From an uncultured Pelagibacteraceae bacterium (GTDB taxonomy: Bacteria > Pseudomonadota > Alphaproteobacteria > Pelagibacterales > Pelagibacteraceae): DNA of 64,000 nt. Below, in pieces: positions 54,351 through 64,000 of the stretch. The stretch is taken from assembly GCA_902582155.1 (NCBI GenBank), contig CACHRI010000003.1, positions 62,001 through 126,000 of the forward strand, written 5' to 3'. Under the pieces are notes generated by a model that worked only from the letters and a program-made list of their open reading frames with translations, had not been told where the DNA came from and did no database searches. A program made the translations under genes and the position numbers. Position 1 is the first letter of the stretch, and each line of letters opens with the position of its first letter.

Positions 54351-55709
54351 ATGAAAATAGAAGTTCAATCTAAAAAAGGTCTCCAAACTACTTTGTCTAT
54401 AATAGTAGACAAAGAAGAAATTAAGAAAAAACTAGATTTAAGATTACGTGAATTACAAAATCAAGTGGATTTGAAAGGATTTAGAAAAGGAAAAGTTCCT
54501 CCACTTGTAATTAAAAATCAATTTGGAAAAGCTATTTACGGAGAAGTAATAGATAAATTGTTAAAAGAAAGCACAACGAAAGCTATTCAAGACAAAAAAC
54601 TTAAAGTAGCTGGACAACCAAAAATTGATTTAAAAACTTTTGGGGAAGGTAAAGATTTGAATTTTGAAGTTCAACTTGATTTACTTCCAGAAATAAAATT
54701 GCAACCATTAAATAAGTTCAGTGCGACAGCATACTCAATAAAAATAAGTAAAGAAGAATTAGACGAAAGACTAAATAATTTAACAAAAGAATATAAGTCT
54801 TTTGAAGATAAAAAAGCCGAAAATAAATCAGCAATAGGCGATCAAATTGTTTTTGATTATAATGCAAAAGTTGACAATAAAGATTTTGAGGGTAGCACAG
54901 GTAAGGGCGTTGCAATTGAACTAGGTAAAGATTTATTTCTAAAAGATTTTGATAAACAATTAGTTGGAATTAAAAAAGGTGAAAAAAAAATTGTTACTTC
55001 TGTCTTACCGCCTAATCATCCAAAAAAAGAGCTAGCAAATAAAAAAGCAATTTTTGAATGTTTAATTTTAAATGTTAAAGAGCCAAAAGAAAGTAAATTG
55101 AATGAAGAATTCGCAAAAAAAATTGGAGCTAAAGATTTAGAAGATTTAACAAAAAAAGTTAAAGATCAGGTTTCAAGTCAATATGTAGCTGCGTTAGACG
55201 GTATCACAAAAAAAGAAATTTTAGATCAGTTAGAAAAATCTCATAAAATTGAAGTTCCAAAAAATTTGATTGATAATGAAGTTAAGTCTTTTTCCAATCA
55301 ACCTAATGTTAAGCCAGACGAAAAAAGTATTAAAGCAGCAGAACAAAGAATTAAACTTGGTTTAATACTTAATGAGTATGGAGAAAAGAATAACATAAAA
55401 GTAAGTCAAGACGAGATAAAAATTGAAATTCAAAAACAGGTTAAAAGTATGCCTGGTCAAGAAAAACTTGTTTTTGATTATTACCAAAAAAACCCTTCTG
55501 CTACTCAACATTTACAAAGCTCTCTGTACGAACAAAAAATATTAACATTATTAAAATCTAAAATTGATTTGAAGAAAAAGGAATTATCAGTCAAAGACGC
55601 TGAAAAAATAATAACTAGATTCAATGAAACAAATAAAGCCAAAAATAGTCCAAAGATAAAAAAAAACGATAATAAATCACCGTCTACAAAAAAAATTAGC
55701 AAAAAGTAA
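54351..55709 (+). CDS. tig: Trigger factor
   Basis: LKGFRKGKVPPLVIKNQFGKAIYGEV, FKBP-like middle domain; upstream of clpP-clpX. Confidence 0.95.
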   Translation: MKIEVQSKKGLQTTLSIIVDKEEIKKKLDLRLRELQNQVDLKGFRKGKVPPLVIKNQFGKAIYGEVIDKLLKESTTKAIQDKKLKVAGQPKIDLKTFGEGKDLNFEVQLDLLPEIKLQPLNKFSATAYSIKISKEELDERLNNLTKEYKSFEDKKAENKSAIGDQIVFDYNAKVDNKDFEGSTGKGVAIELGKDLFLKDFDKQLVGIKKGEKKIVTSVLPPNHPKKELANKKAIFECLILNVKEPKESKLNEEFAKKIGAKDLEDLTKKVKDQVSSQYVAALDGITKKEILDQLEKSHKIEVPKNLIDNEVKSFSNQPNVKPDEKSIKAAEQRIKLGLILNEYGEKNNIKVSQDEIKIEIQKQVKSMPGQEKLVFDYYQKNPSATQHLQSSLYEQKILTLLKSKIDLKKKELSVKDAEKIITRFNETNKAKNSPKIKKNDNKSPSTKKISKK

Positions 55710-55733
55710 CCAATAGTTGTATAAAACAGAATT

Positions 55734-56345
55734 ATGAGTCGTGATAACAACGAAAAAATGAATAATTTAATTCCTATGGTGGTTGAGCAGTCCAGCAAAG
55801 GAGAAAGAGCCTATGATATATATTCTCGTTTATTAAAGGAAAGAATAGTTTTTTTGGTAGGCCCGGTAAATGACAGTGTAGCCTCTTTAGTTACAGCACA
55901 ACTACTTTTTTTAGAGTCGGAAAATCCAAATAAAGAAATTAGTTTTTATATTAATAGTCCAGGAGGGCTAGTTACGTCAGGATTAGGAATATACGACACA
56001 ATGCAATATATAAACTCACCTGTATCTACTTTATGTATTGGACAAGCTTCATCAATGGGCTCATTTTTACTAGCTGCTGGGGAAAAAGGAAAAAGATATT
56101 CACTACCAAATTCAAGAATCATGGTTCATCAGCCATCTGCAGGCTTTCAAGGCCAAGCCACAGATATTCAGATTCATGCTCAAGAGATTCAACAACTTAA
56201 GGATAGATTAAATACTATTTATTCTAAACATACAGGTAAATCTGTTGAGGAAATTTCTAAAGCGTTGGAAAGAGATAACTTTATGACTCCTGACGAAGCA
56301 AAAAAATTTGGCTTAATCGACTCTGTTGTGGAAAAACGAAAGTAA
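55734..56345 (+). CDS. clpP: ATP-dependent Clp protease proteolytic subunit
   Basis: [54 protein letters not shown]. Confidence 0.98.
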   Translation: MSRDNNEKMNNLIPMVVEQSSKGERAYDIYSRLLKERIVFLVGPVNDSVASLVTAQLLFLESENPNKEISFYINSPGGLVTSGLGIYDTMQYINSPVSTLCIGQASSMGSFLLAAGEKGKRYSLPNSRIMVHQPSAGFQGQATDIQIHAQEIQQLKDRLNTIYSKHTGKSVEEISKALERDNFMTPDEAKKFGLIDSVVEKRK

Positions 56346-56424
56346 CACACAATATATAGCTTAAATTTCAACTTCAGCTTGATAAGAGACTATTTCAACT
56401 TTATTATCTAATTATTGATTCGTT

Positions 56425-57678
56425 ATGAGTGAAAAAAATAACAAAAATATTTTATACTGTTCTTTTTGTGGCAAAAGCCAGCACGAAGTGAGAAAGTTAA
56501 TTGCTGGTCCTACCGTATTTATTTGTGACGAATGTGTTGAGCTTTGCATGGATATTATTAAAGAGGAAAACAAAAGCTCACTTATTAAACATCAAGACGG
56601 TGTTCCTACTCCAAAAGAAATTTGTAACGTACTAGATGATTATGTTATTGGTCAAAAAAAAGCCAAAGAAGTTTTATCAGTAGCTGTTCATAATCACTAC
56701 AAAAGATTAAATCATGAGGTTAAATCTAATAAAGATGTTGAACTATCAAAGTCTAATATACTGCTCGTAGGACCAACTGGCTGTGGTAAAACTTTGCTAG
56801 CTCAAACTTTAGCAAAAATTCTTGATGTTCCTTTCACAATGGCTGATGCCACTACATTGACCGAAGCAGGTTATGTAGGGGAGGATGTAGAAAATATAAT
56901 CTTAAAACTTTTACAAGCAGCAGATTATAACGTTGAAAAAGCTCAACGTGGAATAGTTTATATTGATGAGGTTGACAAGATAAGTAGAAAATCAGAAAAT
57001 CCATCTATCACAAGAGATGTTTCTGGTGAAGGTGTCCAACAAGCTTTGTTAAAGATTATGGAAGGGACGATTGCAAGTGTTCCACCACAAGGAGGAAGAA
57101 AACATCCTCAGCAAGAGTTTTTACAAGTTGATACCACAAATATTTTATTTATTTGTGGCGGAGCTTTCGCTGGTTTAGATAAAATAATTGATAGCAGAGG
57201 GAAGGGGAGCTCTATAGGTTTCGGTGCGAAAGTAAAAAGTTATAAAGAACAACCACTCTCAGAACTTATGAAGTCTTTAGAGCCGGAAGACTTAATTAAA
57301 TATGGATTAATCCCTGAGTTTATCGGTAGAATGCCAATTATTGCAACACTTGACGAGTTAAACGAGAAATCATTAATCAAAATTTTAAAAGAGCCTAAAA
57401 ACTCATTAATTAAACAATATAAAAGATTATTTGAATTTGAAAATGTTGATTTGGAATTTCAGGATGACGCAATACTTGAAATAGCTAAAAAAGCAATAAA
57501 GAAAAAAACAGGCGCTAGAGGATTAAGATCAATTCTTGAGAATATTCTTCTTAAAACAATGTTTGAATTGCCCGATAAAGAGGATGTTTTGAAGGTTACT
57601 ATAGATAAATCTTCTGCAAAAGGTGATAGTGACCCAATTATCACTTACGGCAAAAAACAATCAACATCAGTCGCTTAA
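56425..57678 (+). CDS. clpX: ATP-dependent Clp protease ATP-binding subunit ClpX
   Basis: Zinc-binding [43 protein letters not shown]. Confidence 0.98.
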   Translation: MSEKNNKNILYCSFCGKSQHEVRKLIAGPTVFICDECVELCMDIIKEENKSSLIKHQDGVPTPKEICNVLDDYVIGQKKAKEVLSVAVHNHYKRLNHEVKSNKDVELSKSNILLVGPTGCGKTLLAQTLAKILDVPFTMADATTLTEAGYVGEDVENIILKLLQAADYNVEKAQRGIVYIDEVDKISRKSENPSITRDVSGEGVQQALLKIMEGTIASVPPQGGRKHPQQEFLQVDTTNILFICGGAFAGLDKIIDSRGKGSSIGFGAKVKSYKEQPLSELMKSLEPEDLIKYGLIPEFIGRMPIIATLDELNEKSLIKILKEPKNSLIKQYKRLFEFENVDLEFQDDAILEIAKKAIKKKTGARGLRSILENILLKTMFELPDKEDVLKVTIDKSSAKGDSDPIITYGKKQSTSVA

Positions 57679-57727
57679 AGTCAATTTGCTTCTTGAAATA
57701 TCTGCGTTAATTAACATATAAATAAGT

Positions 57728-60109
57728 ATGAACGTTACATATACAAAACCTTTATTGCCACTAAGAGACATAGTTATATTTCCATCAATCGTTGTTCCAC
57801 TTTTTGTGGGTAGGGAAAAATCCATTAAAGCTTTGCAAGAGGCAATGAAAACTGACAAATCAATAATTTTAGTTGCACAAAAAAATTCTGAAGTTGATGA
57901 CCCAATAGAAAAAGACTTATTCTCTTTTGGGTGTATGAGCAAGGTTTTACAATTACTAAAATTACCAGATGGAACAGTCAAAGTTTTAGTAGAAGGTCAA
58001 AAAAGAGTTAAAATTACAAATATAAAAAACGAGACAAATTTTTTAAATTGTGACGTTGAAATAGCAGACGATACAAATATATCAAAGGATTTAGATATTT
58101 TTGCCCAAGGATTAGTTAAAAAATTTGAAAAATTAATTGTATTAAATAAAAAAGATTTCAACGATAATCTTAATGTTGTTAAAAATTCAAAAGACGCGAA
58201 GATAATAGCTGACAATATTGCAGCCAATCTAAACATAAAAATATTTCAAAAACAAGAAATATTAGAAATCAGAGATTTAAGGAAGAGACTCGAGAAGATT
58301 TCAGAAATAGTAAACAAAGAAACTAGCGTGATATCCGTAGAGAAAAAGATAAGAGGTAGAGTAAAAAATCAAATGGAGAAAACACAAAGAGAATATTATT
58401 TAAATGAACAACTTAAGGCTATTCAAAAAGAGCTTGGTGAGATAGATGAGGGCAAAGACGAGATAGCAAACTTATCTAAAGCTATTACGAAAGCAAAAAT
58501 GCCAAAAATTGCGCAAGAAAAATGTTTTTCCGAATTAAAAAAACTTAAATCAATGAGCCCAATGTCAGCAGAGGCAACGGTTGTTCGTAACTATTTAGAT
58601 TGGATGACAGAACTTCCTTGGTCAGAAAAAACAAAAATTAACACTGACTTAGCTTCAGCTCAAAAAACATTGGACGAAGATCACTATGGTCTCGATAAAG
58701 TTAAAGAAAGAATAATAGAATTTTTAGCCGTTCAGAAAAGAATTCAGAAAATGAAAGGCCCGATTTTGTGCCTAGTTGGTCCTCCTGGAGTCGGAAAAAC
58801 ATCTCTTGGAAAATCAATTGCTAAAGCGACTAATAGAAAATTCATTAGAATTTCTCTTGGCGGGATAAGAGATGAAGCAGAAATCAGAGGACACAGAAGA
58901 ACTTACATAGGCTCACTTCCTGGAAAAATAATCCAGATGATGAAAAAAGCTGGTTCAAGAAACCCACTTTTTTTACTAGATGAAATCGATAAAGTTGGAA
59001 ACGATTATAGAGGAGACCCTTCTTCTGCATTGTTGGAAGCTTTAGATCCTGAGCAAAATAAAGAATTTAATGATCATTACCTTGAAGTTGATTATGATTT
59101 ATCAGATGTAATGTTTGTGACTACAGCAAACACACTAAATATTTTACCTCCTTTGCTAGATAGAATGGAAGTAATTAGAATATCTGGTTACACTGAGGAT
59201 GAGAAAGTAAATATTTCTCAAAAATATTTAATTCCAAAACAAAGTAAGAATAATGGTTTAAAGAAAGATGAGTGGAATTTAAGTGAAGAAGTTAATAGAA
59301 AAATCATCAGAAACTACACAAGAGAGTCTGGTGTAAGAAACCTTGAAAGAGAAATCGCAAAGATTGCGAGAAAATTGGTTAAAAAAATTGATGCTAAAGA
59401 AAAAGTAAATACATCTGTTAATGAAAAAGAATTAAATAATTTATTAGGAGTACAGAAGTTTAAATATGGAGAGATTGAAGAAGAAAATAGAATTGGCGTT
59501 GTAACAGGTTTAGCCTGGACTGAGGTTGGTGGTGAAATTTTAAAAATCGAGTCAGCTGTAATGCCTGGTAAAGGAAAAATGCAAATAACAGGAAAATTAG
59601 GTGAAGTTATGCAAGAGTCGGTTAAAGCCGCAAAATCATATATTAGATCTAAAAGTTTAGAATTTGGTATTATACCTCCAATATTTGATAAAAAAGATTT
59701 TCACATACATGTGCCTGAGGGTGCCACACCTAAAGATGGCCCATCAGCAGGTATTGCTATGGTAACTTCTATTGTCTCAGCTATTACTGAAATACCAGTA
59801 GATAAAAAAGTTGCTATGACGGGTGAAGTAACATTGAGAGGTCTAGTATTACCAATAGGTGGTCTAAAGGAAAAACTTCTGGCCGCTCATAGAGCTGGAA
59901 TTAAAAAAGTTTTAATACCGATTGAAAATAAAAAAGATTTAACAGAAGTGCCAGTTTCAATCAAAAAAAACATGGAAATTATAACAGTCAAAAATGTTGA
60001 TGAAGTTCTAAAAATAGCTCTTACAAAAAATTTAAAAAGAGTAGAGTGGGTTGAAGTTGAACAGATATCTAAATCTAAAAGCAAAGAACAGACTAAAAGT
60101 ACCCATTAA
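57728..60109 (+). CDS. lon: ATP-dependent Lon protease
   Basis: LVGPPGVGKTSLGKSIA, ARGLPLRDI-type LPLRDIVIFP, proteolytic KDGPSAGIAM. Confidence 0.98.
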   Translation: MNVTYTKPLLPLRDIVIFPSIVVPLFVGREKSIKALQEAMKTDKSIILVAQKNSEVDDPIEKDLFSFGCMSKVLQLLKLPDGTVKVLVEGQKRVKITNIKNETNFLNCDVEIADDTNISKDLDIFAQGLVKKFEKLIVLNKKDFNDNLNVVKNSKDAKIIADNIAANLNIKIFQKQEILEIRDLRKRLEKISEIVNKETSVISVEKKIRGRVKNQMEKTQREYYLNEQLKAIQKELGEIDEGKDEIANLSKAITKAKMPKIAQEKCFSELKKLKSMSPMSAEATVVRNYLDWMTELPWSEKTKINTDLASAQKTLDEDHYGLDKVKERIIEFLAVQKRIQKMKGPILCLVGPPGVGKTSLGKSIAKATNRKFIRISLGGIRDEAEIRGHRRTYIGSLPGKIIQMMKKAGSRNPLFLLDEIDKVGNDYRGDPSSALLEALDPEQNKEFNDHYLEVDYDLSDVMFVTTANTLNILPPLLDRMEVIRISGYTEDEKVNISQKYLIPKQSKNNGLKKDEWNLSEEVNRKIIRNYTRESGVRNLEREIAKIARKLVKKIDAKEKVNTSVNEKELNNLLGVQKFKYGEIEEENRIGVVTGLAWTEVGGEILKIESAVMPGKGKMQITGKLGEVMQESVKAAKSYIRSKSLEFGIIPPIFDKKDFHIHVPEGATPKDGPSAGIAMVTSIVSAITEIPVDKKVAMTGEVTLRGLVLPIGGLKEKLLAAHRAGIKKVLIPIENKKDLTEVPVSIKKNMEIITVKNVDEVLKIALTKNLKRVEWVEVEQISKSKSKEQTKSTH

Positions 60110-60171
60110 TAATAGTTTTAATCAATCAAGCTTATTGTTTATAAATTACATTTAGAGTAGATTTATTTCCC

Positions 60172-62718
60172 ATGGGAAAAAAAATAATCATTACAGGTGG
60201 ATTAGGATATATCGGCACTGAGCTGTGTAAAATTTACTCAGGTTATAGCTGGAATGATAGCATAACAGTAATCGATAATAGATTTATTTCAGAAAGGGTC
60301 AATCAACTAAGGAATTGGAATATTAATTTTATCCAAGGAGATATACTAGATGATGACTTAATTAAAAATTACTGTAAGGATGCAGATATCGTTCATCATT
60401 TAGCCGGTATTACTACAGTTCCGAGGGTAAAAAGTGAAACCAATAACGAATTGGACGAAAAGATTAAAAATGTTGCCGAAAAAGGAACTCAAAATATTTT
60501 AGACGCGATATCAGATAAGTGTAAAATTATTTTACCCTCTACTCATGTTGTATACGAAGGTTTAAATGAAATTAAAAAGAATATTTTAGAAAATGAAAAA
60601 ACATCACCAATTTTATCTTATGCTAAATCAAAAGACTTTAATGAAAAACAACTAAAAAAATCTGGAAAAAATTATGTAATATTAAGATTAGGTTCAGTTT
60701 ATGGTTATTCAACTGACACAATGAGATTAGATATAATGCCAAATTTATTCTCTAAAATTACATCGCAAAATGGAGTGCTAAAATTGTTTTCAGGTGGCAA
60801 GCAAATTAAAAGCTTAGTTCCTCTTATTGATGTTGCTCGATGTTTCAAACTAATGGAAGAAAGAAATGACATAAAATATGAACTGTTTAATTTAACAAAA
60901 GATACAATTACAGTAAAGGAAGTCGCGGAAATATGTAAAAAATATAATCCAAATGTTTCTTTACGAGAAACTAATGATGAAATACCAAATCTTGGTTTTT
61001 CACTTTCCAACGAAAAAATAAAAAAAAGAGGATTTAAATTTCTTTATAGTTTAGATGAAAGTATTAAAGAAATGATAATTAAGTGGTCTAAGCAAAATTT
61101 AATAAAAGATTTGGAGCATGTGAGAGATGGAGATAACGAGTATATTGATACTAGAGGTAAAATTAGCAATCATGAATTAACAGAACCAATTAATTTAATT
61201 GGCCTTATAAATTCAAAAAAAGGGACAATTAGAGCTAACCACTTTCATCCTCAACAAGAACAAAAGTGTTTATTTACAAAAGGACAAATTATTGAAGTCT
61301 ACCAAGATTTATTAAATCCTGGCTCTCCAAAAGTTACTCAAGTTATTGATGAAGGTCAGTTGTCGATAATAAAACCAAATGTAGCTCACACAATGGTTTT
61401 TACAAAAGATACTACATTCCTTAATTTAGTAAGAGGTGAAAGAGAACATAACAACTACGGAATCACTCATACAATTAAACATGTTTTTGTAGATGAAGAT
61501 GAAAAAAATATGTTAATGAAATATTATAAATTTGAATGTAGATCTTGTTACAATACAAAACTAAAACGAATAGTGTCTCTTGGATATCAGCCTCTTGCCA
61601 ATAACCTGTTAGATAAAAAAAACGATAAAATTGAATTATATCCTTTAGAAGTAAACTTTTGTGAAAAATGTTGTAATTGTCAACTTTCAGTGGCTATCGA
61701 TCCTAAAAAAATGTTTTCAAACTATTTATACACTTCTTCTACATCAAAGGTTTTTAGAGATCATTTTTCAAATGCAGCAAAAGAATATATTAAGGAATTT
61801 AAACTTAAACCTAAAAAAGCATACATAATTGATGTAGGTAGTAATGACGGTATAGCTCTTAAACCATTTAAAGATTTAAAATTTAAAAATATTTTAGGTA
61901 TTGAACCAGCTAAAAACTTAGCAAAAATTGCGAATAAAAACAAAATCAAGACTTTTAATGGATTTTTAAATAACAAAAATATTAAAAAAATTAGAAAACA
62001 AGCAGATCTAATTCTAGCATCAAATGTCTTTGCTCATTCTGATAATCTAAGAGAAATGGCTGAGTGCATGTACAAATTGTTACATAATAAAGGAACCATT
62101 ATTATTGAGGTACAATATTTAATGAATACTTTAAAAGACCTCACCTTTGACAACATCTATCACGAGCATTACAACTATTGGTCACTAACTTCTCTTAATA
62201 ATTTCTTCTCAAATTTAAATTTAAAAATTTTTAAAGCAAAAAAAATCGATACTCACGGAGGGTCAATAAGAATTTATGTGAGCAAAGACAAACAAAAAAA
62301 AGTCGATAATAGCGTGAAGAAAATTTTAAATGAAGAAAAAAAATTTGGGGTCCAAAAATTTAAAACTTATGAAAATTTTGGAAAAAAAGTTTATGAAATA
62401 AGAAAAAATGTTTTAAAAAAACTGAGTGAATTGAAAAAAAATAGCCAAAAATTGATAGGCTATGGAGCTCCTGCTAAAGCAACTACAGCATTAAATTTTT
62501 ACGGTGTAACAGATCAAATAGATTTTATTGTTGAGGATAATCCACTTAAACATAACAAATATGTTCCAGGTGTAAAGATACCTATTAGAAATAAGAAAGA
62601 TATCAAAAATAATAATAATACAATGGTTGTATTGGCTTGGAATTTTTTTGAAGATATAAAAAAAAACAATATAAATTTATCAAAAAAAATAATTAATATT
62701 AAAGATCTTGAAAATTAA
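60172..62718 (+). CDS. Trifunctional fusion: NAD-dependent sugar epimerase/dehydratase + cupin (CapF-C/WxcM-like) + zinc-binding SAM C-methyltransferase
   Basis: N-term IIITGGLGYIGTEL and YAKSK; middle NHFHPQQEQKCLFTKGQIIEVYQDL..IIKPNVAHTMVF; C-term CRSCYNTKL..CEKCCNCQ, DVGSNDG, HEHYNYWSLTSL, GYGAPAKATTALNF. Confidence 0.88.
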   Translation: MGKKIIITGGLGYIGTELCKIYSGYSWNDSITVIDNRFISERVNQLRNWNINFIQGDILDDDLIKNYCKDADIVHHLAGITTVPRVKSETNNELDEKIKNVAEKGTQNILDAISDKCKIILPSTHVVYEGLNEIKKNILENEKTSPILSYAKSKDFNEKQLKKSGKNYVILRLGSVYGYSTDTMRLDIMPNLFSKITSQNGVLKLFSGGKQIKSLVPLIDVARCFKLMEERNDIKYELFNLTKDTITVKEVAEICKKYNPNVSLRETNDEIPNLGFSLSNEKIKKRGFKFLYSLDESIKEMIIKWSKQNLIKDLEHVRDGDNEYIDTRGKISNHELTEPINLIGLINSKKGTIRANHFHPQQEQKCLFTKGQIIEVYQDLLNPGSPKVTQVIDEGQLSIIKPNVAHTMVFTKDTTFLNLVRGEREHNNYGITHTIKHVFVDEDEKNMLMKYYKFECRSCYNTKLKRIVSLGYQPLANNLLDKKNDKIELYPLEVNFCEKCCNCQLSVAIDPKKMFSNYLYTSSTSKVFRDHFSNAAKEYIKEFKLKPKKAYIIDVGSNDGIALKPFKDLKFKNILGIEPAKNLAKIANKNKIKTFNGFLNNKNIKKIRKQADLILASNVFAHSDNLREMAECMYKLLHNKGTIIIEVQYLMNTLKDLTFDNIYHEHYNYWSLTSLNNFFSNLNLKIFKAKKIDTHGGSIRIYVSKDKQKKVDNSVKKILNEEKKFGVQKFKTYENFGKKVYEIRKNVLKKLSELKKNSQKLIGYGAPAKATTALNFYGVTDQIDFIVEDNPLKHNKYVPGVKIPIRNKKDIKNNNNTMVVLAWNFFEDIKKNNINLSKKIINIKDLEN

Positions 62719-63233
62719 TACAAATTTAAAGCATCCCTAATAAGTATTCCGAAGTAATTAAGATTTTCAAATAAATAATTAATATAAACTTCTGTGAAAG
62801 GGAAATTGGATATAACAATATTTTTTGTTAAATTTAACAAACCTAAAAAAGAGGCAGTTACAACGAGAAATAATATTATATAGCTATAAAATCCAAAGTA
62901 AGAAGTTGAAGTTTTTTTATAATTTTTGCCAGTTATAGCCTTTGTATCTAATTGACCAATTTTAATGCCATGTTTTTTCTCTAAATATTCTTTTGAATAT
63001 ATCGATGGCCCTGTTTTCTTTTTAACTTTATTTTTCTTTTTCACATTTTTAGTTGGATAGCTTTTAATTATATTTATTGGAGAAATTTCTTTCTGCTTTT
63101 TTACTATCTTTTTAATCGGAAACTGTGTCCATTTATTTCCACACGAGCTACATTGAACTAGTCTGCCGGAGCTTGTTATAGCACTATCTGGCACCAAAAA
63201 CTTTTTTTGACAAGACTTACACTCTAGAATCAT
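62715..63233 (-). CDS. Zinc-ribbon (MJ0042-type) protein with TM segment
   Basis: MILECKSCQKKFLVPDSAITSSGRLVQCSSCGNKW; hydrophobic segment near C-terminus. Start ATG at 63233 or upstream 63242. Confidence 0.82.
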   Translation of the reverse strand: MILECKSCQKKFLVPDSAITSSGRLVQCSSCGNKWTQFPIKKIVKKQKEISPINIIKSYPTKNVKKKNKVKKKTGPSIYSKEYLEKKHGIKIGQLDTKAITGKNYKKTSTSYFGFYSYIILFLVVTASFLGLLNLTKNIVISNFPFTEVYINYLFENLNYFGILIRDALNLY

Positions 63234-63318
63234 AATTGCCAATAATACAGCTTATTTGTTACACTATAAATACATTTTTACTTTATAAGAATTATATTGT
63301 ATATCTCGATCAAATTTT

Positions 63319-63395
63319 GGGGCGGTTAGCTCAGTTGGTAGAGCATCTCGTTTACACCGAGAGGGTCATAGGTTCGAGTCCTTTACCGCCCACCA
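63319..63395 (+). tRNA. tRNA-Val (anticodon TAC), CCA encoded
   Basis: gggcggt/accgccc acceptor, tctcg-tttacac-cgaga anticodon arm, ggttcgagtcc T-arm, acca 3' end. Confidence 0.96.
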
Positions 63396-63398
63396 TTT

Positions 63399-63476
63399 GG
63401 GGGTGTAGCTCAGTTTGGTTAGAGCGCCTGCCTGTCACGCAGGAGGCCGCGGGTTCGAGTCCCGTCACTCCCGCCA
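63399..63476 (+). tRNA. tRNA-Asp (anticodon GTC), CCA encoded
   Basis: gggggtg/cactccc acceptor (one G-T pair), cctgc-ctgtcac-gcagg anticodon arm, gggttcgagtccc, gcca. Confidence 0.96.
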
Positions 63477-63477
63477 C

Positions 63478-64000
63478 TCAACAGTCTTTAAGAATTAATT
63501 TATAAAAAACATTAGAAATTTCTTCTTTCCGAAAACAATTTGATAAAATATTTTCTAATGGCTTAGTTTCACCATGCAAAGGTAATAAAACATAAATATT
63601 TTTAATTTTGTTATCTCTAATTTTTTTTAAAACAAATTCTTTCCAGTAACCAAAATACTCATTTTTACTAGATGGATAACCATGAAAATCATACCAAAAT
63701 CTTGTCGGCGAGTGATCATATTCGTTCAAAAAAACAGAAATGAAAGAATAATCTGTAATTACCATTTTAGGATTTTTGTCTTGCTTTATATTTTGAAAAG
63801 CTATCTTAATATTATTAGCTTCTTCGTTAGGATTCTCAGGATAAAACATTGTTATCCATTTTATATTTGATAGTTTGGAATGAATCTTGTTTCCATCTAT
63901 AGAGTTTTTTAAATCAACCCCTCTCAAATCCATGAATGTTCTATTCTGTATATATGCAAAATAATAATAAACAGTAGATGACAATGTTAAGATTATTAAA
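63478..64000 (-). CDS. C-terminal part of an unidentified membrane-associated protein (truncated by window end)
   Basis: Frame is open to the window edge (LIILTLSSTVYYYFAY... hydrophobic segment then soluble tail), so the 5' end lies outside the window. Family not recognised. Confidence 0.6.
   Translation of the reverse strand, partial: LIILTLSSTVYYYFAYIQNRTFMDLRGVDLKNSIDGNKIHSKLSNIKWITMFYPENPNEEANNIKIAFQNIKQDKNPKMVITDYSFISVFLNEYDHSPTRFWYDFHGYPSSKNEYFGYWKEFVLKKIRDNKIKNIYVLLPLHGETKPLENILSNCFRKEEISNVFYKLILKDC

Noticed and set aside
63236-63505. 89-aa ORF on the plus strand
   Set aside because: It runs through both tRNA-Val and tRNA-Asp; the tRNA structures explain the sequence.
1-64000. CRISPR arrays, IS elements, prophage, toxin-antitoxin or defence genes
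   Set aside because: No regularly spaced repeats, transposase/integrase motifs or recognised defence proteins were seen.

Overview
The window is a very AT-rich, densely packed bacterial chromosome segment. Low GC, minimal spacers, protein families and gene order suggest an alphaproteobacterium of the SAR11/Pelagibacterales type; this is inference, no search was run. It is almost entirely core housekeeping: guaB(partial)-TPR-guaA-panB-yfgM-like-bamB-like; purF/cvpA/RND exporter/dnaB/rplI/rpsR/rpsF; fabD-fabG-acpP-gmk; rsmA-pdxA-surA-lptD-lptG-lptF; pepA-ndk; purN-purM; DUF2066-hda-aspS; an orphan NrdJ-C-like (TSCPD) protein; an NDUFA12-like gene and DUF2155; accC-accB-aroQ; thiS-thiG; rne/rng; PBP1A; prfB (with a programmed frameshift missed by the ORF track); AsmA-like; tyrS; anmK; a full SUF operon with an IscR-like regulator; glnA; EamA; a WecA-like transferase; tRNA-Leu-tig-clpP-clpX-lon; then a three-domain epimerase-cupin-C-methyltransferase fusion, a zinc-ribbon protein, tandem tRNA-Val/tRNA-Asp and a truncated membrane-protein ORF. 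I saw no rRNA, IS element, prophage or CRISPR array. Main points for follow-up: (1) all ten convergent protein-coding pairs meet within 8 nt, most with physically interlocked stop codons; (2) the prfB +1 frameshift; (3) the 848-aa sugar-enzyme fusion in the lon-tRNA interval; (4) the stand-alone NrdJ C-terminal-like protein with a distinct N-terminus; (5) tig starting 7 nt after tRNA-Leu; (6) several genes missing from normally conserved clusters (fabF/mltG, alr/radA, holC, aat).
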